NCBI RefSeq assembly: GCF_001678665.1
Contig: NZ_LZRP01000005.1
Span: 62,001-126,000, forward strand
Length of the DNA: 64,000 nucleotides
Source of the DNA: Erythrobacter sp. QSSC1-22B
GTDB lineage: Bacteria; Pseudomonadota; Alphaproteobacteria; Sphingomonadales; Sphingomonadaceae
Reading direction: 5' to 3'
The notes beneath the pieces were generated by a model that saw only the letters and a list, made by a program, of their open reading frames with translations, was not told the origin of the DNA and searched no databases. A program made the position numbers and the translations under genes. Below are positions 41,009 to 49,260 of the stretch, in pieces. Numbering within the stretch: position 1 is the stretch's first letter; each line of letters begins with the position of its first letter.

Positions 41009-41683
41009 ATGGACGACAAGTTCAATACCGCCTCCGGATGGGTTCTCTTCGCCGGGATCGTCGCGCTCGGCGCCTCGATCGGTTCGGGTATGTATTTTCA
41101 TGCCGACAGTCCTGAAATGCCCGAGGAACCGGGCTATTTCATCGATGCGCCCGAAGAAGGTGCCGGCGAGGATGCCGGACCGGACCTGGGGACCCTGCTG
41201 GCGTCCGCCGATGCCGCCGCGGGCGAAGCCGTGTTCGCCAAATGCACCGCCTGCCACACGATCGAGCAGGGTGGAGCGAGCGGTATCGGGCCCAACCTCT
41301 ACGGTTCGATGGGCAAGGCGATCGCTGGCGTTGCTCCCGGTTTCGCCTATTCGAGCGCGCTGTCCGATCACGGCGGCCAGTGGACCTGGGAAAACATGAA
41401 CGAGTGGCTCACCAGCCCCCGCGCGTTTGCCAGCGGTACGAAGATGAGCTTCGCCGGCCTGTCCAAGCCTGAAGATCGCGCCAATGTGATGGAATATCTG
41501 TCGACCTTCGGCGGGGCGCCGGCCAAGCCCGAGCCCGCGGCCCCGGCTGCCGAGGAGGGTGTCGATAGTCCGGGTGAAGGTCCTGGCGCTGTCGAGGGCG
41601 CCGCTGCGGATGCCCCCGAAGCAGTTGGTGCCATGGGTGACGAGCAGCCGGTTCCTTCCGGTCCGGTCGAGGCAAGCGAATAA
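41009..41683 (+). CDS. membrane-anchored cytochrome c (CycM-like)
   Basis: 224 residues. One N-terminal helix (GWVLFAGIVALGASIGSGMYF) serves as anchor, followed by an acidic spacer and a class I cytochrome c domain. Haem attachment is Cys79-Cys82-His83 (CTACH) and the distal Met is in GTKMSFAGL. The domain ends with RANVMEYLSTFG, then about 50 residues rich in Pro, Ala and Glu. This matches alphaproteobacterial CycM/c552-type carriers between complex III and terminal oxidase. It is divergent from pheA. A weak GC stem lies between it and rlmE. Confidence 0.92.
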   Translation: MDDKFNTASGWVLFAGIVALGASIGSGMYFHADSPEMPEEPGYFIDAPEEGAGEDAGPDLGTLLASADAAAGEAVFAKCTACHTIEQGGASGIGPNLYGSMGKAIAGVAPGFAYSSALSDHGGQWTWENMNEWLTSPRAFASGTKMSFAGLSKPEDRANVMEYLSTFGGAPAKPEPAAPAAEEGVDSPGEGPGAVEGAAADAPEAVGAMGDEQPVPSGPVEASE

Positions 41684-41766
41684 ACTTCGCGCTGAGCGAA
41701 ATGGGCTTCGCGAATTGGTCGCGAAAACCGTCTCAGGAAAACGAGCCTAGGTAACGAGGGGCGCCC

Positions 41767-42432
41767 TTACTCGCGCCCCTTGAACCCCTGCGCCACCACA
41801 TACCACTCCGACGATCCCTTCCGGCTGGCCGGAGGCTTGGCATGCTTGACCGTGCGGAAATGCTTTTTCAGCAGGTTGAGCAGCTCGGCATCGGTTCCGC
41901 CTGCCAGCACCTTGGCAATGAAGGCGCCGCCTGGCGCCAGAGTCTCGATCGCGTACCAAGCGCCGGCCTCGACCAACCCCATCGTGCGCAGATGGTCGGT
42001 CTGCTTGTGGCCCACCGTGTTGGCGGCCATGTCGCTCATCACCAGATCGGGTGCACCCTGTAGCGCTTCTTCCATCGCCTTGGGCGCGGCATCGTCCAGG
42101 AAATCCATCTCGAAGATGGTGACGCCCTCGATCGGTTCGGTCGGGAGCAGGTCGATCCCGACGATCGTCGCCTTGGGTGCGACCTTGCGGACGACCTGGC
42201 TCCAGCCACCGGGTGCAATGCCGAGATCGACCACCCGCTCGGCGCCTCTGAGCAGCGCGAATTTCTCGTCGAGCTCGATCAGCTTGTAGGCCGCGCGGCT
42301 GCGATAGCCTTCGGCCTTCGCCTGCTTGACGTAAGGATCATTGAGCTGGCGTTCGAGCCAGCGGGTGGAAGAGGCGGTGCGCCCCTTCGCCGTCTTGACC
42401 CTTCGGTCCGAATCGCGCCCTGAACGGCTCAC
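41767..42432 (-). CDS. rlmE: 23S rRNA 2'-O-ribose methyltransferase RlmE (FtsJ/RrmJ)
   Basis: 221-residue SAM-dependent enzyme that methylates U2552 of 23S rRNA in the A-loop. The catalytic K-D-K-E layout is visible: RSRAAYKLIELDEKF, the SAM motif VVDLGIAPGGWSQVV, DLVMSDMAANTVGHKQTDH and AFIAKVLAGG with the closing SSEWYVVAQGFKG. The start is GTG at 42432, which overlaps the ppx stop (GTGA). A Ser/Arg-rich N-terminal tail (SRSGRDSDRRVKTAKGR) is typical of this order. Confidence 0.94.
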   Translation of the reverse strand: MSRSGRDSDRRVKTAKGRTASSTRWLERQLNDPYVKQAKAEGYRSRAAYKLIELDEKFALLRGAERVVDLGIAPGGWSQVVRKVAPKATIVGIDLLPTEPIEGVTIFEMDFLDDAAPKAMEEALQGAPDLVMSDMAANTVGHKQTDHLRTMGLVEAGAWYAIETLAPGGAFIAKVLAGGTDAELLNLLKKHFRTVKHAKPPASRKGSSEWYVVAQGFKGRE

Positions 42433-43619
42433 AAATCTTCCTCGCGAATGCGCAGCCGACTTTCGCGGCTGCGTTCTGCCACTTCGTCCGCGGCCATCAG
42501 GCTGCGCAAGATGCCTTCGCGAATACCGCGATCGGCAACCGCGAGTTCCTTCGCCGGCCAGATATCGAGGATCGAGTCCAGGATCGCGCAGCCCGCCACC
42601 ACCAGATTGGCGCGATCGTCGCCGATGCATGGCAGGGTGCGGCGATCCGCCTCGCTCATGGTTGAAAGCCGCAGCGAGATCTCGCGCATCGATTGCGAAG
42701 GGACAATCAGCCCATCGACCGCGCGGCGGTCGTATTGCGGGAGTTCAAGATGGATACTGGCCAGGGTGGTCACCGTGCCGCTGGTGCCCAGCAGGCGGAT
42801 CGTTTCCGATTCGCGCGCCGTGTCGGCGATGCGTTCGGCGAAGGGGGTGAAGCTTTCCGATACCAACCGGCGCATTTCGGCATAACGGACCGCGCGGCCA
42901 TGCCTGGTGCCATCGGGGGGCTGTACCGAATCGGTGAGCGAGACCACACCCCAAGGGACGCTCAGCCAGTCGAGGATGCGCGGCACCGGACCACCGGGTT
43001 CGATCAGCACCAGTTCGGTCGAGCCCCCGCCGATATCGAAGATGACCGCGGGGCCGACGCCGTCCTCGAGCAGGATGTGGCAGCCCAGCACCGCCAGCCG
43101 CGCCTCTTCCTGCGCCGAGATGATATCGAGCGCGATCCCGGTTTCCTCGCGCACCCGCTCGATAAAGGCCTCGCCATTGGAGGCGCGGCGGCAGGCCTCG
43201 GTCGCGACGGAGCGCGCCAGATGGACGTTGCGGCGGCGCAGTTTCTCGGCGCAGACATGCAGCGCGCCCAGCGTGCGCTCCATCGCCACATCGGAGAGCT
43301 TGCCCGAGGCCGCCAATCCTTCGCCCAGGCGGACCACGCGGCTGAAGGCATCGATCACGGTGAAATTTTCGCCCGAAGGCCGCGCAATCAGCAGGCGGCA
43401 ATTGTTGGTGCCCAGATCGAGCGCAGCATAGGCCTGACGGCGCGGACCGCTTTCGTGGCGGACATGGCCGGGCGGTGCGTTGAGAGGGCCGCGGGAGTCG
43501 CGGGCTTTCTTGTCGGGCCGGGAGGGGAGCTTGTAGCGGAAATCGGCTACCTTGCCGGACGTCTTACCCCTGCGCTTGCCAGCCGCTGCGTGCAAGTCCG
43601 GCGGAGAATGGTCCGCCAT
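42429..43619 (-). CDS. ppx: Ppx/GppA exopolyphosphatase family protein
   Basis: 396-residue sugar-kinase/actin-fold phosphatase that degrades polyphosphate or pppGpp. The phosphate-1 motif is YAALDLGTNNCRLLIA, phosphate-2 is FDIGGGSTELVLIEPG, and RSVATEACRRASNGEAFI and LLGTSGTVTTLA are typical. About 60 basic residues precede the domain. The ATG at 43619 (MADHSPPDLHAAAGKRRGK) is the best start; a longer frame upstream is low-complexity. It is coupled to rlmE. The ppx-rlmE pair is common in alphaproteobacteria. Whether it prefers polyphosphate or pppGpp is not decidable here. Confidence 0.93.
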   Translation of the reverse strand: MADHSPPDLHAAAGKRRGKTSGKVADFRYKLPSRPDKKARDSRGPLNAPPGHVRHESGPRRQAYAALDLGTNNCRLLIARPSGENFTVIDAFSRVVRLGEGLAASGKLSDVAMERTLGALHVCAEKLRRRNVHLARSVATEACRRASNGEAFIERVREETGIALDIISAQEEARLAVLGCHILLEDGVGPAVIFDIGGGSTELVLIEPGGPVPRILDWLSVPWGVVSLTDSVQPPDGTRHGRAVRYAEMRRLVSESFTPFAERIADTARESETIRLLGTSGTVTTLASIHLELPQYDRRAVDGLIVPSQSMREISLRLSTMSEADRRTLPCIGDDRANLVVAGCAILDSILDIWPAKELAVADRGIREGILRSLMAADEVAERSRESRLRIREEDL

Positions 43620-43814
43620 GGCAAATCTTTCTGTTTCCTCCCGCGCTCCGAAAAGGCCGGCGCGGGGACCTGACAGGAGTGCTACAGCCGATGCGGCGCG
43701 GGAGCAAGGACTTGCGAGGCACGGCGCTGCGCGGTCTTGACCTGCCGGGAACTCCCACCTAGATGGCCGCCTCGCGTCGGGGGCGCAGGCGAGTCCCGCC
43801 CGACCCGGTGCCGA

Positions 43815-43888
43815 TGCCCCGTCGTCTAATGGTAAGACTACGGACTCTGACTCCGTCAATTGAGGTTCGAATCCTCACGGGGCATCCA
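43815..43888 (+). tRNA. tRNA-Gln (anticodon CTG)
   Basis: Full cloverleaf with encoded CCA. The acceptor stem is TGCCCCG with CGGGGCA. The anticodon stem ACGGA/TCCGT carries loop CTCTGAC (anticodon CTG), and the T-arm contains GGTTCGAATCC. It lies at the border between compact core genes and looser accessory DNA. Confidence 0.97.
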
Positions 43889-44239
43889 TTTTTTCCCAAC
43901 AAATTCAATAGCTAGTGTCTAAAAGCCTTGGTCCCAGCCGATTCCGAGCCGTTCCTTCTCTTTTCAGACGGTTACGGGCTTTTCCGCGCCATTCCCTCAA
44001 TCTCCATGCAGCACGAATGCAGCATGGAGGGGGCCTTGGGCGCCTGTCAGGAGATGGAGACAACTTGCTGAGATCACCCATCAGACTTGCGCTTGACGTC
44101 ATTCATTGGGTGCGATTGCGGGCCGTCCGCTTCTGGCCACCGAACCGCTAATGCGGACGTTCTGCTTCCGACCCATTTGTGGACATTGATGCCTTTGCCG
44201 GTTCAACCTACAAGCGGTCGTAAACGAGGGACGATAATT
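43889..44239. other. 351-base gap after the tRNA, no convincing gene
   Basis: I see no ORF with a ribosome site. A short near-repeat, ATGCAGCACGAATGCAGCAT, lies at 44005-44024. It resembles nothing I can name. The position just 3' of a tRNA would suit an old integration site, but no copy of the tRNA 3' end is visible elsewhere in the window. Confidence 0.5.
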
Positions 44240-44407
44240 ATGAATCAGGTAGTGAACCAGGCTCCGAAATCAAAAGGAGTGATATCCAAAGCTTTAGCAT
44301 CGTTTGTAATCGCTGTCGGTGTGATGGCATGTTTTGGTTACGCCGTAGGAAAGGATATGGCGTTACGCGATAACGCGCGGGACGTAGAATTACAGATTGC
44401 TAATTAA
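44240..44407 (+). CDS. 55-residue single-helix membrane protein, unknown
   Basis: Starts MNQVVNQAPKSKGVISK, with one membrane segment (ALASFVIAVGVMACFGYAVG) and a charged tail (KDMALRDNARDVELQ). GAGGG lies upstream at about 44226-44230. Base composition is lower in GC than the core genes. No family recognised; isolated between gaps. The Lys-rich N-terminus and single helix favour a real small membrane protein, but short length limits certainty. Confidence 0.5.
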   Translation: MNQVVNQAPKSKGVISKALASFVIAVGVMACFGYAVGKDMALRDNARDVELQIAN

Positions 44408-44672
44408 AGGTCCGTATTCATGGTTTTCGAGTGAAGAGCTCGCCAGTCTGCTTCCCGCCCTAGTTCACGCCGTTCCCGGTGGCCATCCTCACTACCATGA
44501 CCGGTCAGGCAGCTCCCACCCTGGATTTGCTAGGAGTGGAATTTCTGATGCCGACCTAAATCTTGCCCATTTATCGATGTGGCCTAAATCAATCGCACCC
44601 TAGTCTTCTTTGAGCCCCTTGCAGATAGTGGCCGCAATATATCCGCTCGCTAAATGTCGCCATTGGGTCGAT

Positions 44673-45152
44673 ATGTCGTTTGTGTGCAGAGCCTTGTTGA
44701 TAATATGTCTTACGGTGATAGTTTCACCTGCGCCTGATTTCGCGCAGGCTGCCGATGCAGCCAATCTAGCAAATGTTGACGCAACGACGGGCGAGACCGG
44801 CTTTGTCCTTGATCTGAAGTTAGTCGAGAACGCCTGCGCTGATGCCGACCTTGAAACGACCATTTCCAACGAGATTGTGGTCTGCGCGCAGGTTCAAGAT
44901 CAGCGCGATTACGTGCTGCAGAGCCGCGAAGAGGCGCGCCAGGATTATGCCACCAGTACTATGGATGCCGGCAATCCCCTGGCACCTGATCTGTCTCCGC
45001 CCCCCTGTGTGCCAAGCCTGATCTCTTTCTGTCCGAAGCTTGGAGGGCCCGTGCCAAGGTCAATCGAAACTGATTTTAGCAAACTGCCCGAGGCTCCAGC
45101 CGGATCAGATGCGGACAGAATATCGCAAGGCCTTGCGCCACAAGGCAATTGA
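44673..45152 (+). CDS. small secreted protein, paralogue of the gene at 18.6 kb
   Basis: 159 residues. Signal peptide ALLIICLTVIVSPAPDFAQA, then GFVLDLKLVENACADAD, ISNEIVVCAQVQDQRDYVLQSREEA, SPPPCVPSLISFCPKLGGPV and ETDFSKLPEAPAGS. Three Cys residues fall at the same places as in the copy at 18588-19049, suggesting periplasmic disulphides. The start ATG at 44673 was chosen; a GTG three codons later is shared with the paralogue. About 45 bases upstream of the signal peptide (GTGGCCGCAATATATCCGCT) also resemble the other locus. No known function. Confidence 0.75.
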   Translation: MSFVCRALLIICLTVIVSPAPDFAQAADAANLANVDATTGETGFVLDLKLVENACADADLETTISNEIVVCAQVQDQRDYVLQSREEARQDYATSTMDAGNPLAPDLSPPPCVPSLISFCPKLGGPVPRSIETDFSKLPEAPAGSDADRISQGLAPQGN

Positions 45153-45252
45153 TCGATGTGGAAAGGATTATGCCCCTCCGAACTCGCCCTAGCTGTGCCG
45201 CACAACCGCTCCTTCAGTTTTCCACCCACTTGCAGACATTCCGCAAATTTCC

Positions 45253-45633
45253 CTAGCCGAGGGATTCCGATCGACGCGGCTCCATGAGCTCGATCCGATT
45301 GCCAAAGGGGTCGTCAACGTAGACCCGATCAAACCCATCGAGGGGTTGGTCTTCCACCACAGAGTGTCCACCTCGATGCAGCCGCCGGACGAGTTGGGGC
45401 AGATCGCTAACCAGGAACGCAGGGTGTGCTTTTCGAGCGGGCCTAAAGTCGGCTTCCACGCCGAGATGCACTTTTAGACCGCCATCCTCAAACCAGCAGC
45501 CGCCACGGCTAGCAAGATGGGACGGCTTCGGCACTTCCGGGATGCCCAACACACCAGTGTAAAAAGCCTGCGCAGTGTCTTCGCCCCCGAGTGGCATTGC
45601 AAGTTGGATGTGTTCAAGCCCTAGTATCGACAT
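45253..45633 (-). CDS. VOC/glyoxalase-fold protein
   Basis: 126-residue glyoxalase/bleomycin-resistance-fold protein. It begins SILGLEHIQLAMPLGGEDTAQAFYTGVLGIPEV and ends VYVDDPFGNRIELMEP. His8 (LEHIQL), His57 (LKVHLGVE) and the Glu of RIELME can form the metal site. Substrate unknown. The ATG at 45633 has AGAGGTG directly upstream; an upstream in-frame ATG at 45702 lacks similarity. It stands alone, facing the secreted-protein gene. Confidence 0.87.
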   Translation of the reverse strand: MSILGLEHIQLAMPLGGEDTAQAFYTGVLGIPEVPKPSHLASRGGCWFEDGGLKVHLGVEADFRPARKAHPAFLVSDLPQLVRRLHRGGHSVVEDQPLDGFDRVYVDDPFGNRIELMEPRRSESLG

Positions 45634-45958
45634 CACCTCTCCACTCTTGCGAACCGGTAGTTTGGACCGGAAAGGGAGTGCTGTCCAATGGCAGCTTCCC
45701 ACCCAGTTGCGGCCATGAAATGTCCTGTGGCGGTTACCCGAAAGCCGACATGCGGCTTTGCCCCGATCCCAGCCAGGACCTGCCTTTCAGCCACCGGCCC
45801 AAATGCGGACAAAAGGTCTTCGTTTCTCCACGGAGCGAAGCCGAGCCCCAACCATATGTGGTGGCTACCGCATTTGATAAAAAGGGTGAGACCGGTCGCA
45901 TAAATCTCTCCCCTCAAATATTACTAGCAATGTACTCAAAATCTTCAATCAAAGGCGA
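45634..45958. other. 325-base gap, no supported gene
   Basis: Several short frames cross this stretch on both strands, but none has a ribosome site or recognisable sequence. Confidence 0.45.
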
Positions 45959-46132
45959 TCAAGTCATCGGTGAATTGGCTTTCGTCCGCACGGTTGCTTT
46001 GTCGCTAAGTGGCCCGCCAGCAACGGCATTTTGCGTTGTCGTCGCATCGTCACGACCGCTTTGGTTCGAGCTCTTCTGGTAGTACTTGTATTTGGCGAAG
46101 CCGAGTGCCCCAAGGGCCGCGAGTTTGATCAT
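45959..46132 (-). CDS. 57-residue small protein, sphingomonad type
   Basis: Starts MIKLAALGALGFAKYKYYQK and continues as a polar tail (SSNQSGRDDATTTQNAVAGG). AAGGACC lies just upstream of the ATG. Small proteins opening with MIKxAALGAxGYAxYKYxQK are, to my knowledge, common in Sphingomonadales, where they look membrane-associated. No function is known. It is shorter than most gene finders report. Confidence 0.65.
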   Translation of the reverse strand: MIKLAALGALGFAKYKYYQKSSNQSGRDDATTTQNAVAGGPLSDKATVRTKANSPMT

Positions 46133-46239
46133 GGTTGGTCCTTTCGTGAAGAGACCGCCAACACTCGGTCATCTTAAAGGGTCCAAACTCAGCGGCATCT
46201 CAGCCGCGGCGCCACGTCTCATCTGTGCGATCGACAGTC

Positions 46240-46680
46240 ATGGCAGCGGGATAAGGCCGGCAAAGCTCCCGCACATCTTCCGGCGCCCCTCCACCCACTT
46301 TGCCCAGTCGTCGTGCTGCAGGACCACGGGCATGCGGTCGTGAATGTCTGCCACATGCACACAGGCCCGGTCATCACCATCGAATACGCCGAGCCCCATT
46401 CGTCAGTATCGCGCCAGATACCTGCGACGACGAATACGTCCTGATCCGGCAGGGAGAACCACGTGCGGGTCTTGCTGCCCGATTCACCCTCCGCCTCGGC
46501 AAATCTCGTCATAGGAATAAGGCATCGGCGCTCGGCAAAGCTGTAGCGCCACATGAAGCTATCGAGCTTGTCGGCGCGGGCGTTTTTGACCGGCTTGGGT
46601 TTTAGCGGTTGCCCGGTCTTCTTGCTTTTCAAAGTGAGCGGGAAGCCCCAGATCATACTGCGTAGTTCGCCACTGGCCAC
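46240..46680 (-). pseudogene. SRAP/YedK (HMCES-like) peptidase remnant
   Basis: The frame from 46680 reads GELRSMIWGFPLTLKSKKTGQPLKPKPVKNARADKLDSF, then RYSFAERRCLIPMTRFAEAEG and FVVAGIWRDTDEWGSAYSMVMTG, clearly an SRAP (abasic-site peptidase) core. The N-terminus with the catalytic Cys2 is missing. After MVMTG the frame is lost: the next expected part, DIHDRMPVVLQHDDWAKWVEG, lies in another frame (about 46400-46290). The end, APEDVRELCRPYPAAMTVDR, is in yet another. At least two frameshifts plus the 5' truncation make it non-functional. It abuts a carboxypeptidase remnant. Confidence 0.8.
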
Positions 46681-46683
46681 GAC

Positions 46684-46944
46684 GATTCAAACGCGTATCT
46701 CAATGTCACGCCTTACCTCGGCCGCGCATTGCGCGAAAATTCGGGAATGCGCATTTTCGTGGGCCAAGGTTGGTACGATTTCGCGACCCCGTTCTTTGCT
46801 GCCGAATACGCACTTACCCGCACCGGTCTTCCCCAGGATCGGATCGAGTGGCGCTACTACGACTCTGGTCACATGATGTATATTCGCGATCAGCACCGAA
46901 AGGCGTTGTCGGCAGACGAACGCGAATTCATTCGCGCCCGCTGA
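46684..46944 (+). pseudogene. S10 serine carboxypeptidase, C-terminal remnant
   Basis: The open frame reads DDSNAYLNVTPYLGRAL, MRIFVGQGWYDFATPFFAAEYALTR, then IEWRYYDSGHMMYIRD and stops after REFIRAR. This is the C-terminal part of S10-family carboxypeptidases, with the catalytic Asp (YDFATP) and His (SGHMMY). The Ser-containing N-terminal two thirds are absent: sequence switches at about 46681 to the oppositely oriented SRAP remnant. No start codon or ribosome site fits, so it is a fragment. Confidence 0.75.
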
Positions 46945-47086
46945 TTGCGCCGCTGGGTGGCGCGGCGTCTATTCAAACTCCTTGGTGTTTCATCTCAGGG
47001 TAAGACCGTTAGTGACCAGCACTCGGGCCAACCCAATTAAATGATGCCCCAGGGACGCACCGGAGTGCGCCCCCCTTCAGTCTCGT

Positions 47087-47770
47087 CTAGTTTTCGACCA
47101 CCGCCGTCGTTTGTGCTGTTGCTGGAGCAGGCTCCTCAATAGCCGTTGCTGCTGCAGCGACCACTGTAGTAGACGTAGTTTCTACCACCATTGGCGCGGG
47201 AGCGGCGGCAACCATAGCGAGCTGAACGTCCTCATCGATAAAAGCAGGCACTTCGCCCCCCATCGGCAGAACTGCGCTTGTGCCGGTCACGAAGAAGCCC
47301 ACAATTGGAACGAACGCGACAGCCCCAATGACCCCTGCTGTGCCCGTTACGCCCTTGTCGTCGAAGCTACCTGTCAGACGAATTTGACGCCCATTGACGC
47401 GCGTATAGAGCACGCGGGCAGCAAGATGACCCGACTTGCCCCACATGCCCTTGTTGCGCACCGAGACGACCTCGCCCTCGGCAGGACTACCAGCTGGTAT
47501 CACGACCACGCCGTTGACTTCGACAGGCGCGGCCACTTCCATCTTGATGCGTTGACCGACACGAGCAGCCTTCTCCTTCGTGGTCACTTCTTCCAGTAGT
47601 CGCAGGATAATTGGCGTGCCTGCGCGAAGCACGGCGTTTGCGGTCGGCGGTGCTGCGATCGGCGATGGGACCGTCGCAGCGGGTGCGGGTTGCAGAGTGA
47701 CGTTGGTTTCCTGCGCGAACACAGGTGCGGAGAGCGCGCACAACGCTCCCGCTAGGTAAAGCGATTTCAT
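47087..47770 (-). CDS. exported protein of unknown function
   Basis: 227 residues. Signal peptide MKSLYLAGALCALSAPVFAQ, a Pro/Ala-rich segment, and a beta-rich core with RAGTPIILRLLEEVTTKEKAARVGQR, VVVIPAGSPAEGEVVSVRNKGMWGK and LYTRVNGRQIRLTGSFDDKG. A Gly/hydrophobic stretch (TAGVIGAVAFVPIVGFFVTG) and an Ala/Thr-rich tail follow. The core recalls the PAGSxxxG strand pattern of secreted beta-barrel domains, but I cannot name a family. Two inverted repeats lie upstream. It is a stand-alone gene. Confidence 0.75.
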   Translation of the reverse strand: MKSLYLAGALCALSAPVFAQETNVTLQPAPAATVPSPIAAPPTANAVLRAGTPIILRLLEEVTTKEKAARVGQRIKMEVAAPVEVNGVVVIPAGSPAEGEVVSVRNKGMWGKSGHLAARVLYTRVNGRQIRLTGSFDDKGVTGTAGVIGAVAFVPIVGFFVTGTSAVLPMGGEVPAFIDEDVQLAMVAAAPAPMVVETTSTTVVAAAATAIEEPAPATAQTTAVVEN

Positions 47771-47851
47771 ATTGGTATTCCCCCTGTCGACCGATGCTCT
47801 CTGGCACGGCCTCCCATCTCGTAGAGACTACCAACCCCATTAGGAGTCAAG

Positions 47852-47872
47852 CTGTTGCGCGAACGGCAACAG
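47852..47872. promoter_or_regulatory. inverted repeat upstream of the exported-protein gene
   Basis: CTGTTGC and GCAACAG flank a 7-base spacer, 82 bases upstream of the start at 47770. Perfect arms suggest an operator. A second perfect palindrome, CGACAGCGCTGTCG, lies at 47915-47928 in the same gap. No regulator is known. Confidence 0.35.
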
Positions 47873-48015
47873 TCATAGTTACAATACGGTTTGCAGGACC
47901 AAGGGCATGCATATCGACAGCGCTGTCGCTGCCGAAGCCATCGCAGCTATTTCAGCGGCTAACCTATCGCATCGTTCTCGATCACTCGCGATCGGAAAAT
48001 GGCCTAGCATTTATC

Positions 48016-48816
48016 CTATAGGCCGGTCTGAAACATCCAATCCAGATAAGCCGCCAGTCTGACGCCGCCCTGCTTTAGCCGCAGCTCGGCCGTTCCTAGA
48101 TGCTGGAATTGGTAGTCATAGCCCAGGTTCGGCAATTCCCCGTCAGTGGTTGGGTAGATCGTGTCGCGGATCTGCGCGCTTTCCCCGATCCAGGCCTGCG
48201 GGTTGGCATCCCACCAGCTAATGGTCTGAGCCGGTTCGATCTGGCGATCGAGCCAAGCCGCATACTCGGTATAAGACAGACTCTTGCCCTCGATCATCTG
48301 GCTGTCCCAGACCCGGTGCAGATTGGTCTCTTCGCCAAACCAGCGAAGCCGCACATCATTACCACCGCGGTCCTCGCCATGGCCAACGTGAAGCGGCTGG
48401 TGGACGTCTCCTACGATGTGGACGATGAACTTCAGCGCGAGGGCCTTGTCTTCCCGCGATGCGTTCCGGTCGCGAACGGTGGCAGCAAAGCGCTCGAGTG
48501 CGCTCAACGCATCGCCTTCTTCGGGCGGACCTACCTCGTTATAGGTCTGGTCTTCGGGCACCGTCACATAGTGATAGGCGCCCGCCTCACGCTGCCAGAA
48601 CTCCGCGGGGTTGGAGCGCTGCTCATCGGACCATGTGGACGCCTCGGCCAGATCCTCTTTGCCAAGGATCAGCTCTATCTCGGCGCGGGTCCTGCCGCTG
48701 ATACGTTCGTCGGCGATCTCGCCGATCACGCGATGGCCCAGCTGCCCCCACGCAGCCGCAGGGCAGGGCAGGCAAATGGCGACCGCAGCAGCGACCAGGG
48801 CGGTTCGATAGGGCAT
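48016..48816 (-). CDS. S1/P1-type zinc nuclease, secreted
   Basis: 266 residues. The signal peptide TALVAAAVAICLPCPAAA is cleaved so that Trp of WGQLGHRVIGEIAD becomes the N-terminus, which in this family ligates zinc. Other ligands are in GHRVIGEIAD, SDEQR, YHYVTVP, KFIVHIVGDVHQPLHVGHGEDRGGNDV and NLHRVWDSQMI. The enzyme cleaves single-stranded DNA/RNA and 3'-nucleotides in the periplasm or outside. The ATG at 48816 has GAGGAGA upstream. It is divergent from a pair of small ORFs. Confidence 0.93.
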   Translation of the reverse strand: MPYRTALVAAAVAICLPCPAAAWGQLGHRVIGEIADERISGRTRAEIELILGKEDLAEASTWSDEQRSNPAEFWQREAGAYHYVTVPEDQTYNEVGPPEEGDALSALERFAATVRDRNASREDKALALKFIVHIVGDVHQPLHVGHGEDRGGNDVRLRWFGEETNLHRVWDSQMIEGKSLSYTEYAAWLDRQIEPAQTISWWDANPQAWIGESAQIRDTIYPTTDGELPNLGYDYQFQHLGTAELRLKQGGVRLAAYLDWMFQTGL

Positions 48817-48872
48817 CTCTTCTCCTCGATTGGACTTGCCATTCACCACCGCCAGATGACAATCTCGCGGCG

Positions 48873-48995
48873 ATGAAAGATTGGGAGCCTCATAACCCGA
48901 AGGACGAGCGCCGGGCCTGGGTCGAAGCCACACTGCTAGGCGTCCTCATGATCTTCGCCGCAGGCGGCATGTTGCTGTTTCTGTTTCGTGGATGA
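48873..48995 (+). CDS. 40-residue single-helix membrane protein
   Basis: Starts MKDWEPHNPKDERRAWVEAT and ends with one membrane helix (LLGVLMIFAAGGMLLFLFRG). The charged N-terminal half and single helix suggest a type II small membrane protein. It overlaps the start of the next gene by 8 bases on the same strand. No strong ribosome site is seen. Function unknown. Confidence 0.5.
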   Translation: MKDWEPHNPKDERRAWVEATLLGVLMIFAAGGMLLFLFRG

Positions 48996-49200
48996 TGTAG
49001 CGGTGGCGGTCACCCGGAAGCAAGAAATCTGGGCCCTAGCTTTGTGGGTCGAGCGAACCCATGGCGATCACGGTGACACGTTCATCGCAGAGCGCCTGGC
49101 GCACTTCGAGGCTGCGGGCTCACCGCAGGCAGTGGCGCTGTGGGAGCAGGTCGCGAATGGCTACTCCCAGCTGGCCGAGCGCTCGCAACCGGCAGATTGA
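48988..49200 (+). CDS. small protein resembling DUF6961
   Basis: 70 residues, or 65 if the GTG at 49003 is used. The sequence VTRKQEIWALALWVERTHGDHGDTFIAERLAHFEAAGSP resembles a small sphingomonad family I recall as DUF6961 (pattern LTRxQELWAxALxVExxHG, FIAERI). No function is known. It overlaps the preceding small membrane-protein gene. A perfect LexA box follows 14 bases past its stop. Confidence 0.6.
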   Translation: MDDVAVAVTRKQEIWALALWVERTHGDHGDTFIAERLAHFEAAGSPQAVALWEQVANGYSQLAERSQPAD

Positions 49201-49213
49201 ACTTTCCTACAGC

Positions 49214-49228
49214 GAACAAAATGTGAAC
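49214..49228 (+). promoter_or_regulatory. alphaproteobacterial LexA (SOS) box
   Basis: GAACAAAATGTGAAC, a perfect GAAC-N7-GAAC direct repeat (GTTC-N7-GTTC on the other strand), the known LexA operator of alphaproteobacteria. It ends 32 bases before the start at 49261. A TTGAAC that could be a -35 lies at 49197-49202, so LexA would cover the promoter. Confidence 0.7.
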
Positions 49229-49260
49229 ATAGCGGACTTCCATCGACTCGGAAGACTGAC

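Noticed and set aside
43815..44240. tRNA-Gln as the attachment site of the satellite-like element
   Set aside because: The module begins 13 kb away, no integrase is adjacent and no second copy of the tRNA 3' end was found by eye in the window.
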